Source: Phycisphaerae bacterium | GTDB taxonomy: Bacteria; Planctomycetota; Phycisphaerae; UBA1845; Fen-1342 | Direction of reading: 5' to 3' | Length of the DNA stretch: 64,000 nt | Assembly (NCBI GenBank): GCA_028277645.1 | Contig: JANQFV010000051.1 | Coordinates: forward strand, 61,376 to 125,375 | Part shown: piece after piece, positions 1-8,384 of the stretch | Numbering within the stretch: position 1 is the first letter of the stretch | Layout: each line of letters starts with the position of its first letter | The notes under the pieces: model-generated | Databases searched by the model: none | The model's input: only the letters and a program-made list of their open reading frames with translations | Told to the model about the DNA's origin: nothing | Made by a program: the position numbers and the translations under genes

Positions 1-1
1 G

Positions 2-1018
2 CGGCGTATCCTCCCAGACGAAGTCGTGCCCTCCGCGCAGGCCGTCTGGGATTCGGACGCCCAGCGACCCCACCTGATCGCACTTCTGTCCGGCACGACA
101 CTGGACGACCAAACACAGGCCGCCCTGCTGGCGCTCGCTGAGGGCGGCAGCACCGTGCTGCTCATTCCCACCGCAAGCGCCGGCGCGGAAGACTGGTCCG
201 GCTTTCATTCACTGGTTTGCGAATCGGAACCGTGGGTCGAGGAGCTCGATGCTGCGGCAGCGATCCGTGTACCGCCTGCTGCTGTTACACCGGCGCTGAA
301 TGCTGCTTACTACGAGCTGTCGCAATGTGCCATCAATCGTCGCATCCGCATCGACCCGTTGGCAGGTGACGTCAGCGTGCTCGCCGCGTTCACGGACGAC
401 GTGCCGGCGATCGTGCAACGCCCGTTGGGCGCCGGGCGCATCGTTGCACTCACCACCGCCCCCGCACCGTCTTGGAGCGAACTGGGCATTCGTGCAGCCG
501 GGCTGCTCATCTGGCTCCACGCTGTCGTCGACGGCACGCTCGGCTCGGCGAGTCTGGTGCAGTCATTCGTTCATGGCCAACAACCGCGCACCGTGTTCGC
601 CGGTCTGCCGGACCAGGGCATGGTCGGCGTAGACCCGCCCGGCGGCGACGCGACACAGCGCGAGTGGATCCGCGTGCGCGACGGCGTTCCGCGTCAGCCG
701 TGGCCGACGTCCAGCATCGGAAGCTACACGCTGCAAACCAGCGCGAGCGATGAAGCCGCCGCCCGCTACGCCGTCAACTGGCCCCAAGAGGAGCTCGACC
801 TGACGCCGCTGAACCCGGACGCGCTGCGCGCGCAGTTAGCACCGCTGCGCATCGAATTCGAAGACGCGTCAACGGAGCCGGCCGCCGCAAGCGTTTCAAT
901 AATGACGCGAACCTGGCTCGACACGCGCGCCATCTTCGGCGGGCTGTTGCTGGCATTGTTCGTCGGAGAGCTGTTGTTGACGGTGTGGAGAGGTGGCACC
1001 CCTGACGCGGCGCAATAA
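2..1018 (+). CDS. C-terminal part of a BatA-like membrane-anchored protein (5' truncated by window edge)
   Basis: The reading frame is open from the first bases of the window, so the true start lies outside; the GTG at 26 is internal. The visible part is a globular region with a glutamine-amidotransferase-like flavour (a GAGRIVALTT strand near residue 145) and ends in a single hydrophobic helix (FGGLLLALFVGELLLTVW) with a short tail. The NWPQEELDLTPL segment just before it recalls the C-terminal region of planctomycete BatA/VWA-type membrane proteins, which are usually encoded in MoxR/Bat loci. Function is inferred only from this resemblance. A GC-rich hairpin follows the stop. Confidence 0.6.
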   Translation, partial: RRILPDEVVPSAQAVWDSDAQRPHLIALLSGTTLDDQTQAALLALAEGGSTVLLIPTASAGAEDWSGFHSLVCESEPWVEELDAAAAIRVPPAAVTPALNAAYYELSQCAINRRIRIDPLAGDVSVLAAFTDDVPAIVQRPLGAGRIVALTTAPAPSWSELGIRAAGLLIWLHAVVDGTLGSASLVQSFVHGQQPRTVFAGLPDQGMVGVDPPGGDATQREWIRVRDGVPRQPWPTSSIGSYTLQTSASDEAAARYAVNWPQEELDLTPLNPDALRAQLAPLRIEFEDASTEPAAASVSIMTRTWLDTRAIFGGLLLALFVGELLLTVWRGGTPDAAQ

Positions 1019-1020
1019 GG

Positions 1021-1054
1021 AAGCCCCGCGGTGCCGGGGAGCACCGCGAGGCTT
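1021..1054 (+). terminator. Hairpin after the BatA-like gene
   Basis: A 14-bp stem with one C:A mismatch (1021-1034 against 1041-1054) and a 6-nt loop begins 2 nt after the stop codon. No T-run follows, so it may be a transcript-end stabiliser or a weak terminator rather than a canonical intrinsic one. Confidence 0.45.
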
Positions 1055-1174
1055 CTAGGGGGGACACGACAGCTTCCAACCCAATTATGGCATCCGTAAC
1101 TCAAGTGGGTAGGGAATTCCGCCGAAATACGCGACACTGCGCGTCAGCAAACCTCCTGTCCGATAGCTGTGCCC

Positions 1175-1202
1175 TTGCAAACGTCTGAGCGAGTTCTATT
1201 AT
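1175..1202 (+). promoter_or_regulatory. Promoter of the 1209 lipoprotein gene, leaderless layout
   Basis: TTGCAA (1175-1180), a 16-nt spacer and TATTAT (1197-1202) are followed after only 6 nt by the ATG at 1209. There is no Shine-Dalgarno, so the transcript is predicted to begin at or near the start codon. Confidence 0.55.
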
Positions 1203-1208
1203 CGCGAC

Positions 1209-1883
1209 ATGCGATACCGGACGCGAAAAAAACTGCGCGCGTATTCGGTCCCACCCCGGAATCGTTCCCGAGTGTCCACCCAGCTTCCGATACGACTGCT
1301 GCAATGCGGACTCGTACTGATAGTGTGCGCCGCGTTAGCGGGCTGTCAGGCGCCGGGCGCACGCGACGCGAACGAGCAGACCAGACTGCTGCGCATCGCC
1401 GACTACGACCGCTACGTCGATAATGCCATGACCCTGTTGCGCGAAATCGACGCCCCGCCCGCCTACGCCAATCGCGCCACCGGCGAGATCGTCTCCCACC
1501 CCACCACCAGCGGCCAGTGGTTCGAATTCTGGCGCCAGGATGCTCGCGGCGGCTATCAAGTGCTCGAGTCCAGCCTGCACACCGTCCGACGGACTATCCA
1601 CATCAATATCACACCCGCGGATGATGGCGAGACTACAGGCGCTGGAGAGGTCTACAGCGTTGCAGTCGAGGTTGATAAGGAACGGCTCAACGCCCCGGAA
1701 CGCCAAATAACTACGACGTCCGGAGCACTCAGCCTGTACAGCCCGCGCGTACCAACAGTCGAAGGAACGCGCGGCAGTCGTGGCTTGCAATGGGTAGCGC
1801 TCGGCCGCGATCCGGTGCTCGAAGCGTATTTGCTGAAACGCCTGTCCCGACTGCCGGATGTGACGGCGCTACCGACTGACTAG
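1209..1883 (+). CDS. Putative lipoprotein of unknown function
   Basis: A 224-residue protein with an unusually long basic N-region (about 28 residues), a hydrophobic segment and a lipobox ALAGC ending at Cys46, so it is probably exported and lipidated. The mature part carries no family I recognise; it alternates short strands and contains a conserved-looking SGQWFEFWRQD stretch. The ATG at 1209 is supported by a promoter ending 6 nt upstream; no Shine-Dalgarno is present. It stands alone, followed by a G/C-rich palindromic repeat. Confidence 0.65.
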   Translation: MRYRTRKKLRAYSVPPRNRSRVSTQLPIRLLQCGLVLIVCAALAGCQAPGARDANEQTRLLRIADYDRYVDNAMTLLREIDAPPAYANRATGEIVSHPTTSGQWFEFWRQDARGGYQVLESSLHTVRRTIHINITPADDGETTGAGEVYSVAVEVDKERLNAPERQITTTSGALSLYSPRVPTVEGTRGSRGLQWVALGRDPVLEAYLLKRLSRLPDVTALPTD

Positions 1884-1889
1884 CACCGT

Positions 1890-1983
1890 CCCCCCTGGAG
1901 GGGGGACCACAGGGGGGTGAAGCGCGATGAGTGAAATGCACCCGACCCTCCCCATCCCCTCCCTGCCGGGGCGGGGAAGGTCT
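1890..1983. repeat. Dispersed G/C palindromic repeat, two head-to-head copies
   Basis: A first copy at 1890-1926 has a C6-TGGA-G6 hairpin followed by a GGGGGGTGAAGCG tail. A second, inverted copy at about 1943-1981 reads on the minus strand as a GGCAGGGAGGGGATGG core plus GGGAGGGT tail. The same consensus recurs at 24762-24803 and 52942-52984, and around the IS at 29.5-30.5 kb. It fills the gap between two convergent lipoprotein genes. Confidence 0.6.
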
Positions 1984-3242
1984 CACCGCCCCAACCGCGC
2001 GAACTCCTCCAGCACTGCCCGCCGCATCAGGCGCAACTCCTGAGCCGCCGCCCGCGCCTTGGGCTTGCGGTTGCGGTCACCGGCCGTCGGATAGAGCGAG
2101 TCATACGAAAACAGTGCGAAGCCGCCGCCCCACTCCATGCAGCGCGCGAGCTGCGCGCGAATCTCATGGGCCTCATCGTGCTTGTAGATCCCCAACCCGG
2201 GAACGACCGCGTGCAGGCCGGCGTTTTGGTGATAGGCGCCAATATCCCGTGCGAGTCGCGCGGCATCATCCGTGTACGCCATCGGCATAACCGCGTCGAC
2301 CAGTCCATCGCGCAACCAGCCGACACTGTCCTGGAGATAGTCGTTATACGCTAGCGCGGGATTACGCCAGACGGCGGCGGTAACACTGGCCCCCGGACGA
2401 CGCTCGTCCACCACGTGCCGAATCATCCTGACCAATCGCGTGAGCTGCGCCGCCCGCCAATGGTGCCAGCCCTCCGCGTCATCTTTCGGCGCCTTGCCGG
2501 TATCCCGGCGATACAGCGCCAGCGTGCGCTCATCACCCGGATAAACCCCCTTCGCACCCCGCACGCCATCCCACGCGTAGCGCACATAATCGAGATGGAC
2601 GCCGTCGACGTCGTAGTTCGTGACGATCTCGTCCACAACGCGCGCAATGTGATTCCGCACCTCAGGCAGACACGGGTTCAGGATCACGTAGAAGACCTGT
2701 GACTTACCGGTCTTCGCGTCGACGGTCGCCAACGGCTGACGCCGGCCCTGCGCGTCGTACATGAACCAGTCCGGATGGGCGTTGTAGATCTGATCAGGCA
2801 CCGGCGGCGGCTTCTTTCCCTTCCAGCCGGGCATGACGTTGATCCACGCCTCGATCCGCAGGCCGTGCCGATGCGCTTCCGCGACCGCGAGCGCGAGCGG
2901 GTCAAAGCCGGGATCTTGGAATTCGTACTCACGCGACCATGGCTCGAGCGCCGACGGATACGCAACCGTTGCTTCGCCGCGCACCTGCCAGAGCACCGTA
3001 TTGCACCCGGCGGCGGCACAATTGCGAATGATCGTCCGGACGTCGTTCGGGTAGTGGTAATGAAACCGCGCTACCCACATTGCCCGTACCGGCGTAGGCA
3101 ACGAAACCGGCATCCGCTGCGCGCGCGGCACATGCGCCTGCGTACCACCATCCGGCGCACGACACCCGCTGGTCCAGCGGCTAGTAACGAGCAGCACAAC
3201 CACTGCGAGCAGCGCAACACTCTCCAGCGCGTGACGTTTCAT
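1983..3242 (-). CDS. GHL10-family (DUF187) glycoside-hydrolase-like lipoprotein
   Basis: A 419-residue exported protein. The signal peptide with TSGC (about residues 24-27) suggests a lipoprotein. The fold is the TIM-barrel of the YddW/YngK-like GHL10 family: MWVARFHYHYPNDVRTIIRNC near the start of the domain, IEAWINVMPGWKGK in the middle and the family hallmark DGVHLDYVRY near residue 219, which carries the likely catalytic acids. Members are thought to cleave peptidoglycan or polysaccharide glycosidic bonds. The ATG is confirmed by a near-consensus promoter whose -10 box ends 7 nt upstream. Confidence 0.85.
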   Translation of the reverse strand: MKRHALESVALLAVVVLLVTSRWTSGCRAPDGGTQAHVPRAQRMPVSLPTPVRAMWVARFHYHYPNDVRTIIRNCAAAGCNTVLWQVRGEATVAYPSALEPWSREYEFQDPGFDPLALAVAEAHRHGLRIEAWINVMPGWKGKKPPPVPDQIYNAHPDWFMYDAQGRRQPLATVDAKTGKSQVFYVILNPCLPEVRNHIARVVDEIVTNYDVDGVHLDYVRYAWDGVRGAKGVYPGDERTLALYRRDTGKAPKDDAEGWHHWRAAQLTRLVRMIRHVVDERRPGASVTAAVWRNPALAYNDYLQDSVGWLRDGLVDAVMPMAYTDDAARLARDIGAYHQNAGLHAVVPGLGIYKHDEAHEIRAQLARCMEWGGGFALFSYDSLYPTAGDRNRKPKARAAAQELRLMRRAVLEEFARLGR

Positions 3243-3249
3243 GGTGTGC

Positions 3250-3278
3250 AGTTAAGGCGGAGTTGCGGCGAGGGTCAA
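3250..3278 (-). promoter_or_regulatory. Near-consensus promoter of the GHL10 gene, leaderless layout
   Basis: On the minus strand TTGACC, a 17-nt spacer and TTAACT are followed by exactly 7 nt and then the ATG at 3242. The expected transcription start coincides with the start codon, and there is no Shine-Dalgarno. Confidence 0.6.
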
Positions 3279-3309
3279 ACGGGATTTGAAGAGGGAGGAT
3301 TGAGGAGTA

Positions 3310-3966
3310 CTACCGCACCAACACCCCCGTCGCCCACGTGCTCGGGTCGCTGTTCCAGCCCAGGTCGTCATCAGCCGTCAGGTGCTGCGCACCGTGCTGG
3401 CTGTCCTTGACCTTGTAGAACACGCCGATGCGCGGGTGTTCGGCGGGATCCCAGCCGGCGAGGCATCCGCCGGGGATCGCCACCTCCAGCGTATACCCCG
3501 ACCGCGCGACGTGGGCGGCAGCCTTGATCTGCGACACATCCACCGCCGGCGGAGGTTCCTTCGCGCGGCTCATGCGATGCGTGCCCACCACCGGCAGCTT
3601 GCCCGACTTCCCGCCGCCGCTGGGCAGCAAGTAGAAGAAATGACAGAAGCGCGTGGCCCGCTTGATGTCGCGGGCGTCGCGCGTGTCGATGCACAGCCGC
3701 AGGCCGTTCTTCTTCCACCAGTGCTTCGGATCGCACTGCGGCACCGCGGTGCGGTTGGGCACGTCGAACGCCGCGTAGAAACCGTCCTCGTTCCACGCCC
3801 AGTAGACGTCCGCAAACGGCTCGCGCTCCTCCAGCTCCACCAGCGGCGGCACTAGGCACTTCTGCGGCCACTTGCTGACATCACCATCCGCCCGCGGCGG
3901 CTTGGCCAGGTAGTGCACCGGCAGCTCAAACCGAAAGAACGCACGTCTGGCAAGCGATTCGATCAT
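3310..3966 (-). CDS. CBM9-like / DOMON-type carbohydrate-binding domain protein
   Basis: A 218-residue single-domain protein without a signal peptide. The order ADGDVSKWP, VYWAWNEDGFYAAFDV, GLRLCIDTRD and YTLEVAIP is that of family-9-like carbohydrate-binding beta-sandwiches, which usually occur fused to secreted enzymes; here the domain stands alone. The ATG at 3966 is preceded on the minus strand by TACAAT 8 nt upstream and no Shine-Dalgarno. Ligand and cellular location cannot be read from the sequence. It follows the SDR gene in the same direction but has its own -10 box. Confidence 0.75.
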   Translation of the reverse strand: MIESLARRAFFRFELPVHYLAKPPRADGDVSKWPQKCLVPPLVELEEREPFADVYWAWNEDGFYAAFDVPNRTAVPQCDPKHWWKKNGLRLCIDTRDARDIKRATRFCHFFYLLPSGGGKSGKLPVVGTHRMSRAKEPPPAVDVSQIKAAAHVARSGYTLEVAIPGGCLAGWDPAEHPRIGVFYKVKDSQHGAQHLTADDDLGWNSDPSTWATGVLVR

Positions 3967-3974
3967 ATGCGTGG

Positions 3975-3980
3975 ATTGTA
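3975..3980 (-). promoter_or_regulatory. -10 box 8 nt before the CBM9-like start
   Basis: TACAAT on the minus strand is separated from the ATG at 3966 by 8 nt. No clear -35 was found. The spacing matches the other leaderless-looking genes in the window. Confidence 0.4.
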
Positions 3981-4006
3981 TCGTTACTCGCCGACGGCGC
4001 GGCGGT

Positions 4007-4816
4007 TCAGCGAATCCGGCGCCCCATCACGTCCGCCAACCGTGGGAAGATCGTAATCAGCCCCGCCGCCGTCCGCGCCAGCAGGCTCGTCCAGACCTCC
4101 GGCACCGGCCGGCGCAGACAGCGCACGATCGCGTTCGCAACCGTCTCCGGCTTCTGCAACAACCATCGTGGCACGTGGCGGTACGCCTGCGCCGGATCGA
4201 TCGACGCATCACGTTCTTCGCCGGTGCGTAGGAAGAAGTCGGTCCGCGTGGTGATCGGGTGGACGGACGCTACCTCGATGTCGTGCCGCCGCAGTTCCCA
4301 GCGCATCGCACGGCAGACGTGGTTCTGGGCGGCCTTGGTCGCCGAATACGCCGAGAAGTTCAGCAGCGTGAACTTCGCCAGTCCGCTCGAACACATCAGC
4401 AGGTGCCCCGGACGCTGGGTGGCGATCAACCGCCGGGCGGCGGTGGCGACTAGCTCATAGCACGCGAAGAAGTTGACCTCGAATAACCGCCGCAACTCGT
4501 CCATGGACAGCTCGTGCGCCGGCTTCTTGAACCCATAGCCGGCGTTGGCAAAAACCGCATAGAACCCGCCCAGCTCCGTCTCCGCGACATCGAGCAGACG
4601 CTCGTTCAGACCCGGCTCCGTCACATCGCCGGCCACCAGAGCCACCCGCCGCCCAAGCTGGCGGACTTCTTCCGCAACTGCGGCGAGCCGTTCCTCGTCG
4701 CGGCCGTGGAGCAGCACATCCATCCCCACCCGTGCACAAGCCACCGCTGTCGCCGCCCCGATCCCAGAGTTCCCGCCAGTGATGACGATAGTCCGATTGT
4801 TGAGCTCGCGCGCCAT
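4007..4816 (-). CDS. Short-chain dehydrogenase/reductase (SDR)
   Basis: A 269-residue classical SDR. It has the cofactor glycine motif TGGNSGIG at about residues 13-20, the NAG motif (FANAGYG) and the catalytic Ser-Tyr-Lys set (CSSG and YSATK). It would be an NAD(P)-dependent oxidoreductase of unknown substrate; the basic residue after the first strand region (LLHGRDE) favours NADP. The ATG at 4816 lies 7 nt after a TACAAT box. It is divergent from mfd, with the two promoters back to back. Confidence 0.9.
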   Translation of the reverse strand: MARELNNRTIVITGGNSGIGAATAVACARVGMDVLLHGRDEERLAAVAEEVRQLGRRVALVAGDVTEPGLNERLLDVAETELGGFYAVFANAGYGFKKPAHELSMDELRRLFEVNFFACYELVATAARRLIATQRPGHLLMCSSGLAKFTLLNFSAYSATKAAQNHVCRAMRWELRRHDIEVASVHPITTRTDFFLRTGEERDASIDPAQAYRHVPRWLLQKPETVANAIVRCLRRPVPEVWTSLLARTAAGLITIFPRLADVMGRRIR

Positions 4817-4823
4817 GGCGGGG

Positions 4824-4854
4824 ATTGTAGTGCTAAGGTACCCGGCGAGTGCAA
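4824..4854 (-). promoter_or_regulatory. Promoter of the SDR gene, leaderless layout
   Basis: On the minus strand TTGCAC, a 19-nt spacer and TACAAT are followed by 7 nt and the ATG at 4816. There is no Shine-Dalgarno. It diverges from the mfd promoter 40 nt away. Confidence 0.5.
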
Positions 4855-4894
4855 ATCAAGCGGTGTGCTGCGGTTCACAGATGCTACCCTACCT

Positions 4895-4921
4895 TTGCCA
4901 TCACGGGACTGCCGATACAAT
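4895..4921 (+). promoter_or_regulatory. Promoter of mfd, leaderless layout
   Basis: TTGCCA (4895-4900), a 15-nt spacer and TACAAT (4916-4921) are followed by 7 nt and an in-frame GTG at 4929. This layout is the main reason for choosing that start over upstream in-frame ATG codons. Confidence 0.5.
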
Positions 4922-4928
4922 AGATGCA

Positions 4929-7900
4929 GTGGATGTGTTTGACGTCATCCGCGCTGATTCGCGATTCGAGGAGCTGATTCGGCTGCTCCGGGACGGCACA
5001 GGCCCCGTTGCGGCTGAAGGCTTGTGGGGATCGTCTGCGCCCATTCTGGCCGCGCTCGCCGCCGACGCACTCAATCGCCCCCTGCTGCTGATCACCGCCC
5101 ACTCCGACGAAGCCGACGACGTTCGCGACGACGTCGAGACCACCCTCGGCACCGCACCCGAACTGCTGCCCCAGCTCGAAACCCTCCCGGACGAAACCAA
5201 CATCCCCGACGAGCTCGCCGGCGAACGGCTGCGGCTATGCGTCGCCCTGCAGGGTGGGATGGGAAAGTGGGAACGTGGGAAGGTAGGAAAGGCGCGCGAT
5301 CATAGCGGGCCGACGTCCGCACACCCTTCCCACCTTCCCACCTTCCCACCTTCCCACGCTGCGATTCCGCTGCGGATTGTGGCGCCGATTATGGCCCTGA
5401 TGCAGTCCGTCCCGACTGCCGACGCGATTCGGTCGCGGTCGTTTGGCGTACAGGTTGGCGACTGCTTCGAGCCCGACGGACTGGCGGACTGGCTCGACGA
5501 GCACGGATTTCAGCGCTGCGACGCCGTCGAGGTACCCGGCGACTTCGCTCGCCGCGGCGGGATCATCGACGTCTACTCCAACGGCTACACCGACCCCGTC
5601 CGCATCGAGTTCTTCGGCGACGAGGTCAACTCGATCCGCCTGTTTGAGGCTGGCACGCAGCGCTCGTCGGACACGCTCGACGGCGTGCAACTGCCCGCGT
5701 TCCGCCTCGGTGCCGCGCACGTCGCCCAGGCTGGCGAGACCACTGGCTTCCTGGCACACCTGCCCGCGGACACGATCGTCGCGTTCTGCGAACCGGGCGA
5801 AGTGCAGGAGCTCGGCCGCACGTTCCTCCAGCGCCTGGGTGAACGGGCCGGCGTCATCCCCGCTGACGCGATCTTCCGCCGCGCGAACGACTTCGCGCAG
5901 CTCCATCTCCATCGCTTCACCGGCGTAGCGCCGCAGGCGATTCGCTTCGACGTCGACAGTCTGCCGCAGTTCGAGCCAAAGTCCACCGATGCGCTACAGG
6001 CGCTGGCAGAGCTCGCCGCCGACCACGACGTGACCGTGCTCTGCGACAACCGCCCGGAGGAGCAGCGGTTTCGGGAGTTGCTGGAGCAACAGGACGTGGG
6101 AACGTGGGGAGGTGGAGAAGTGGGGACGCACTCGCCCGCCGGCGCCGTCCCCACATCCCCACGTGATCACGTCCCCACCGCCGCGAGCGAAGCGCTGCGC
6201 GCGGTCCGCACCATCATTGGCATCCTGCATCGCGGCTTCGCGTGGGGGCGGCACGCCTTCGTACCGCACCACGAGCTGTTTCATCGCTATCGGCAACGCC
6301 GCACGTTGCGACGCGTCGCGCCGGCGCGGCCGCTGGACACCTTCTTCGATCTCGAAGTGGGCGATCACGTCGTCCACGCGGTGCACGGCATCGGCAGGTT
6401 CCAGGGGTTGAAGACGATTCAGCGCGAAGGGCGCGCCGGCGAATATCTTGCCCTGGAGTTCGCCGACAAGGCGGTCGTCCATGTCCCCGTCAGCCAGATC
6501 CACGTCGTCCAGAAGTACATCGGCACCGTCCGCGGCAAACCGCGCCTCAGCAAGCTCGGCGGCACCGGGTGGAAGAAGGCCAAGGAACGCGTCTCGGAGG
6601 CCGTGACCGATCTGGCCGCCGACCTGCTCGCGGTGCAGGCACGTCGAGAGGCCGAAGCGGGCATCGCCTATCCGCGCGATACTGACTGGCAGCGCGAGTT
6701 CGAGGGCTCGTTCATCTACCAGGAGACCGAAGACCAGCTCCGCACCATCGACGAGATCAAGGGCGACATGACACGCCCCCGGCCGATGGACCGCCTTCTC
6801 TGCGGCGACGTCGGCTTCGGCAAGACCGAGCTCGCAATGCGCGCCGCGTTCAAGGTGATGGAGTATGGCCGGCAAGTGGCCGTCCTCGTGCCGACCACCG
6901 TACTCGCAGAGCAGCACTACCAGACGTTTCGTGACCGGCTTGCCGACTACCCGTTCACGGTGGATGTACTGTCGCGTTTTCGCACAAAGAAGGAGCAGGC
7001 GCAGATCGTCTCCCGCGCGCGGCAAGGGCAGATCGACGTCCTCATCGGCACGCACCGGCTTTTGTCGAAGGACGTGAAGTTCGCCGACCTGGGCCTGATC
7101 ATCATCGACGAGGAGCAACGCTTCGGTGTCGAGTCGAAAGAGAAGCTCAAGCGTATGCGCGCCACGGTCGAGATTCTCACGCTCACCGCGACGCCGATCC
7201 CGCGCACGCTGCATATGTCCATGCTGGGTATTCGCGACATCTCTTCGCTGGCGACGCCGCCGGTGGACCGTCGTTCCATCGTCACACAGGTGCGGCTCTG
7301 GGATGACAAGTTGATTCGTGACGCGGTCCTGCGCGAGCTGAACCGCGACGGGCAGGTCTACTTCGTCCACAACTTCGTGCGCGACATCGAACAGATCGCG
7401 AATCGCCTGCGCACGCTCGTGCCCGAGGCGCGGTTCGTGATCGGACATGGGCAGATGTCCGGCGCCGAACTCGAGGACGTAATGGTACGCTTCCTGAATC
7501 GCGAAGCCGACGTGCTGGTCTCGACCAACATCATCGAATCCGGCCTCGATATCCCCACCGCCAATACAATGTTTGTGAATCGTGCCGAACGCTTCGGTCT
7601 GGCGGATTTGCACCAGTTACGCGGCCGTGTTGGTCGGTCCAAACACCGCGCGTATTGCTACGGCCTGCTGTCACCGAAGCACCCGGTAAAGGAGAGCGCG
7701 GCGCGACGGCTCAAGGCGCTGGAGCATTACAGTGAGCTAGGAGCCGGTTTTCAGATTGCAATGCGCGACCTGGAGATTCGCGGCGCCGGCAACATCCTCG
7801 GGCCGGAGCAATCCGGCCACATCGAGGCCGTCGGCTACGAGATGTACTGCCAGTTACTCGAACAGGCCGTTCGCCGGATGAAAAATGAGCCCGTGGCGAC

Positions 7901-8384
7901 ACACCGTCCGGTGAATCTCGACCTGGGCGTGTCGGCGACGATCCCGCGTAGCTACATTCGCGCGGATCGGCAGCGGATGGAGGTCTACAAACGCTTGACC
8001 GCATGCCGCTCGGTCGCCGAGCTGGACGTGCTGCGCGACGACGTGCGCGATGCGTTCGGTCCGCCGCCTGACAGTGTGGACACGCTCTTGCTGCTGGCTG
8101 AGATTCGGGTGTGGGCGCAGCACTGGGGCATCCGCTCGATCGTACTGGACGAGCCCGATGTAGTGTTCGCCGTCGATGAGCTGCGCAAGGTACAACCGCT
8201 GCTGACCGACGGCACAGGATCGCCACGCGTACCCGATCCACACACGATCCATTGGCGATTACCGAAGCGCTACCTGGAACCCGCGACATTGTTGACCATT
8301 CTGCGCAGACAGCTCGCGCGCAGTGAACCGCCACCTCAACCGCCGACCGACGTCGCAACATCGGCGCGCACCAGCAGCCCGTAG
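4929..8384 (+). CDS. mfd: Transcription-repair coupling factor Mfd
   Basis: A 1151-residue protein if GTG 4929 is used; the frame is open further upstream (ATG 4881), but those positions overlap the promoter. Domains in order: UvrB-like N-terminal module, CarD-like RNA-polymerase-interaction domain (GDHVVHAVHGIGRF, about 475-530), DEAD translocase with Walker A GDVGFGKTE (about 626) and DEEQ (about 727), then helicase C and TRG with STNIIESGLDIP, and the C-terminal D7 domain. Mfd displaces stalled RNA polymerase and recruits UvrA. Two hairpin-forming repeats are inserted in frame at about residues 108-144 and 389-418. The 3' end overlaps the convergent GT-C gene by 49 bp. Confidence 0.97.
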   Translation: MDVFDVIRADSRFEELIRLLRDGTGPVAAEGLWGSSAPILAALAADALNRPLLLITAHSDEADDVRDDVETTLGTAPELLPQLETLPDETNIPDELAGERLRLCVALQGGMGKWERGKVGKARDHSGPTSAHPSHLPTFPPSHAAIPLRIVAPIMALMQSVPTADAIRSRSFGVQVGDCFEPDGLADWLDEHGFQRCDAVEVPGDFARRGGIIDVYSNGYTDPVRIEFFGDEVNSIRLFEAGTQRSSDTLDGVQLPAFRLGAAHVAQAGETTGFLAHLPADTIVAFCEPGEVQELGRTFLQRLGERAGVIPADAIFRRANDFAQLHLHRFTGVAPQAIRFDVDSLPQFEPKSTDALQALAELAADHDVTVLCDNRPEEQRFRELLEQQDVGTWGGGEVGTHSPAGAVPTSPRDHVPTAASEALRAVRTIIGILHRGFAWGRHAFVPHHELFHRYRQRRTLRRVAPARPLDTFFDLEVGDHVVHAVHGIGRFQGLKTIQREGRAGEYLALEFADKAVVHVPVSQIHVVQKYIGTVRGKPRLSKLGGTGWKKAKERVSEAVTDLAADLLAVQARREAEAGIAYPRDTDWQREFEGSFIYQETEDQLRTIDEIKGDMTRPRPMDRLLCGDVGFGKTELAMRAAFKVMEYGRQVAVLVPTTVLAEQHYQTFRDRLADYPFTVDVLSRFRTKKEQAQIVSRARQGQIDVLIGTHRLLSKDVKFADLGLIIIDEEQRFGVESKEKLKRMRATVEILTLTATPIPRTLHMSMLGIRDISSLATPPVDRRSIVTQVRLWDDKLIRDAVLRELNRDGQVYFVHNFVRDIEQIANRLRTLVPEARFVIGHGQMSGAELEDVMVRFLNREADVLVSTNIIESGLDIPTANTMFVNRAERFGLADLHQLRGRVGRSKHRAYCYGLLSPKHPVKESAARRLKALEHYSELGAGFQIAMRDLEIRGAGNILGPEQSGHIEAVGYEMYCQLLEQAVRRMKNEPVATHRPVNLDLGVSATIPRSYIRADRQRMEVYKRLTACRSVAELDVLRDDVRDAFGPPPDSVDTLLLLAEIRVWAQHWGIRSIVLDEPDVVFAVDELRKVQPLLTDGTGSPRVPDPHTIHWRLPKRYLEPATLLTILRRQLARSEPPPQPPTDVATSARTSSP
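5251..5359 (+). repeat. In-frame palindromic insert 1 within mfd
   Basis: The left arm is built of GTGGGAA/GTGGGAAGG units (5252-5291), followed by a mixed spacer and a right arm of four CTTCCCAC units (5323-5355), which together can form a long imperfect hairpin. It is translated in frame as a Gly/Lys/Trp then Pro/His/Ser stretch that Mfd proteins normally lack at this point, just before the conserved VAPIMALMQ strand. It shares the core GTGGGAACGTGGGAAGG (5267-5283) with insert 2. Confidence 0.7.
6092..6180 (+). repeat. In-frame palindromic insert 2 within mfd
   Basis: The left arm ACGTGGGAACGTGGGGAGG (6094-6112 region) continues to GTGGGGACG, and the right arm CGTCCCCACATCCCCACG (from 6146) can pair with it. 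It is translated as DVGTWGGGEVGTHSPAGAVP and onward, between a predicted surface helix and the segment before the polymerase-interaction domain. It shares 16 of 17 bases with the core of insert 1. Confidence 0.7.

Noticed and set aside
4779..4928. Longer N-terminus for Mfd using upstream in-frame ATG codons
   Set aside because: Those codons overlap the predicted promoter and the SDR coding strand, and the extra residues (VLRYPASANQ and onward) do not look like Mfd.
5994..7613. Long antisense open frame (over 500 codons) across mfd
   Set aside because: It lies opposite a fully conserved Mfd sequence, has no recognisable domain and arises from high GC content; antisense frames of this sort occur opposite many genes here.
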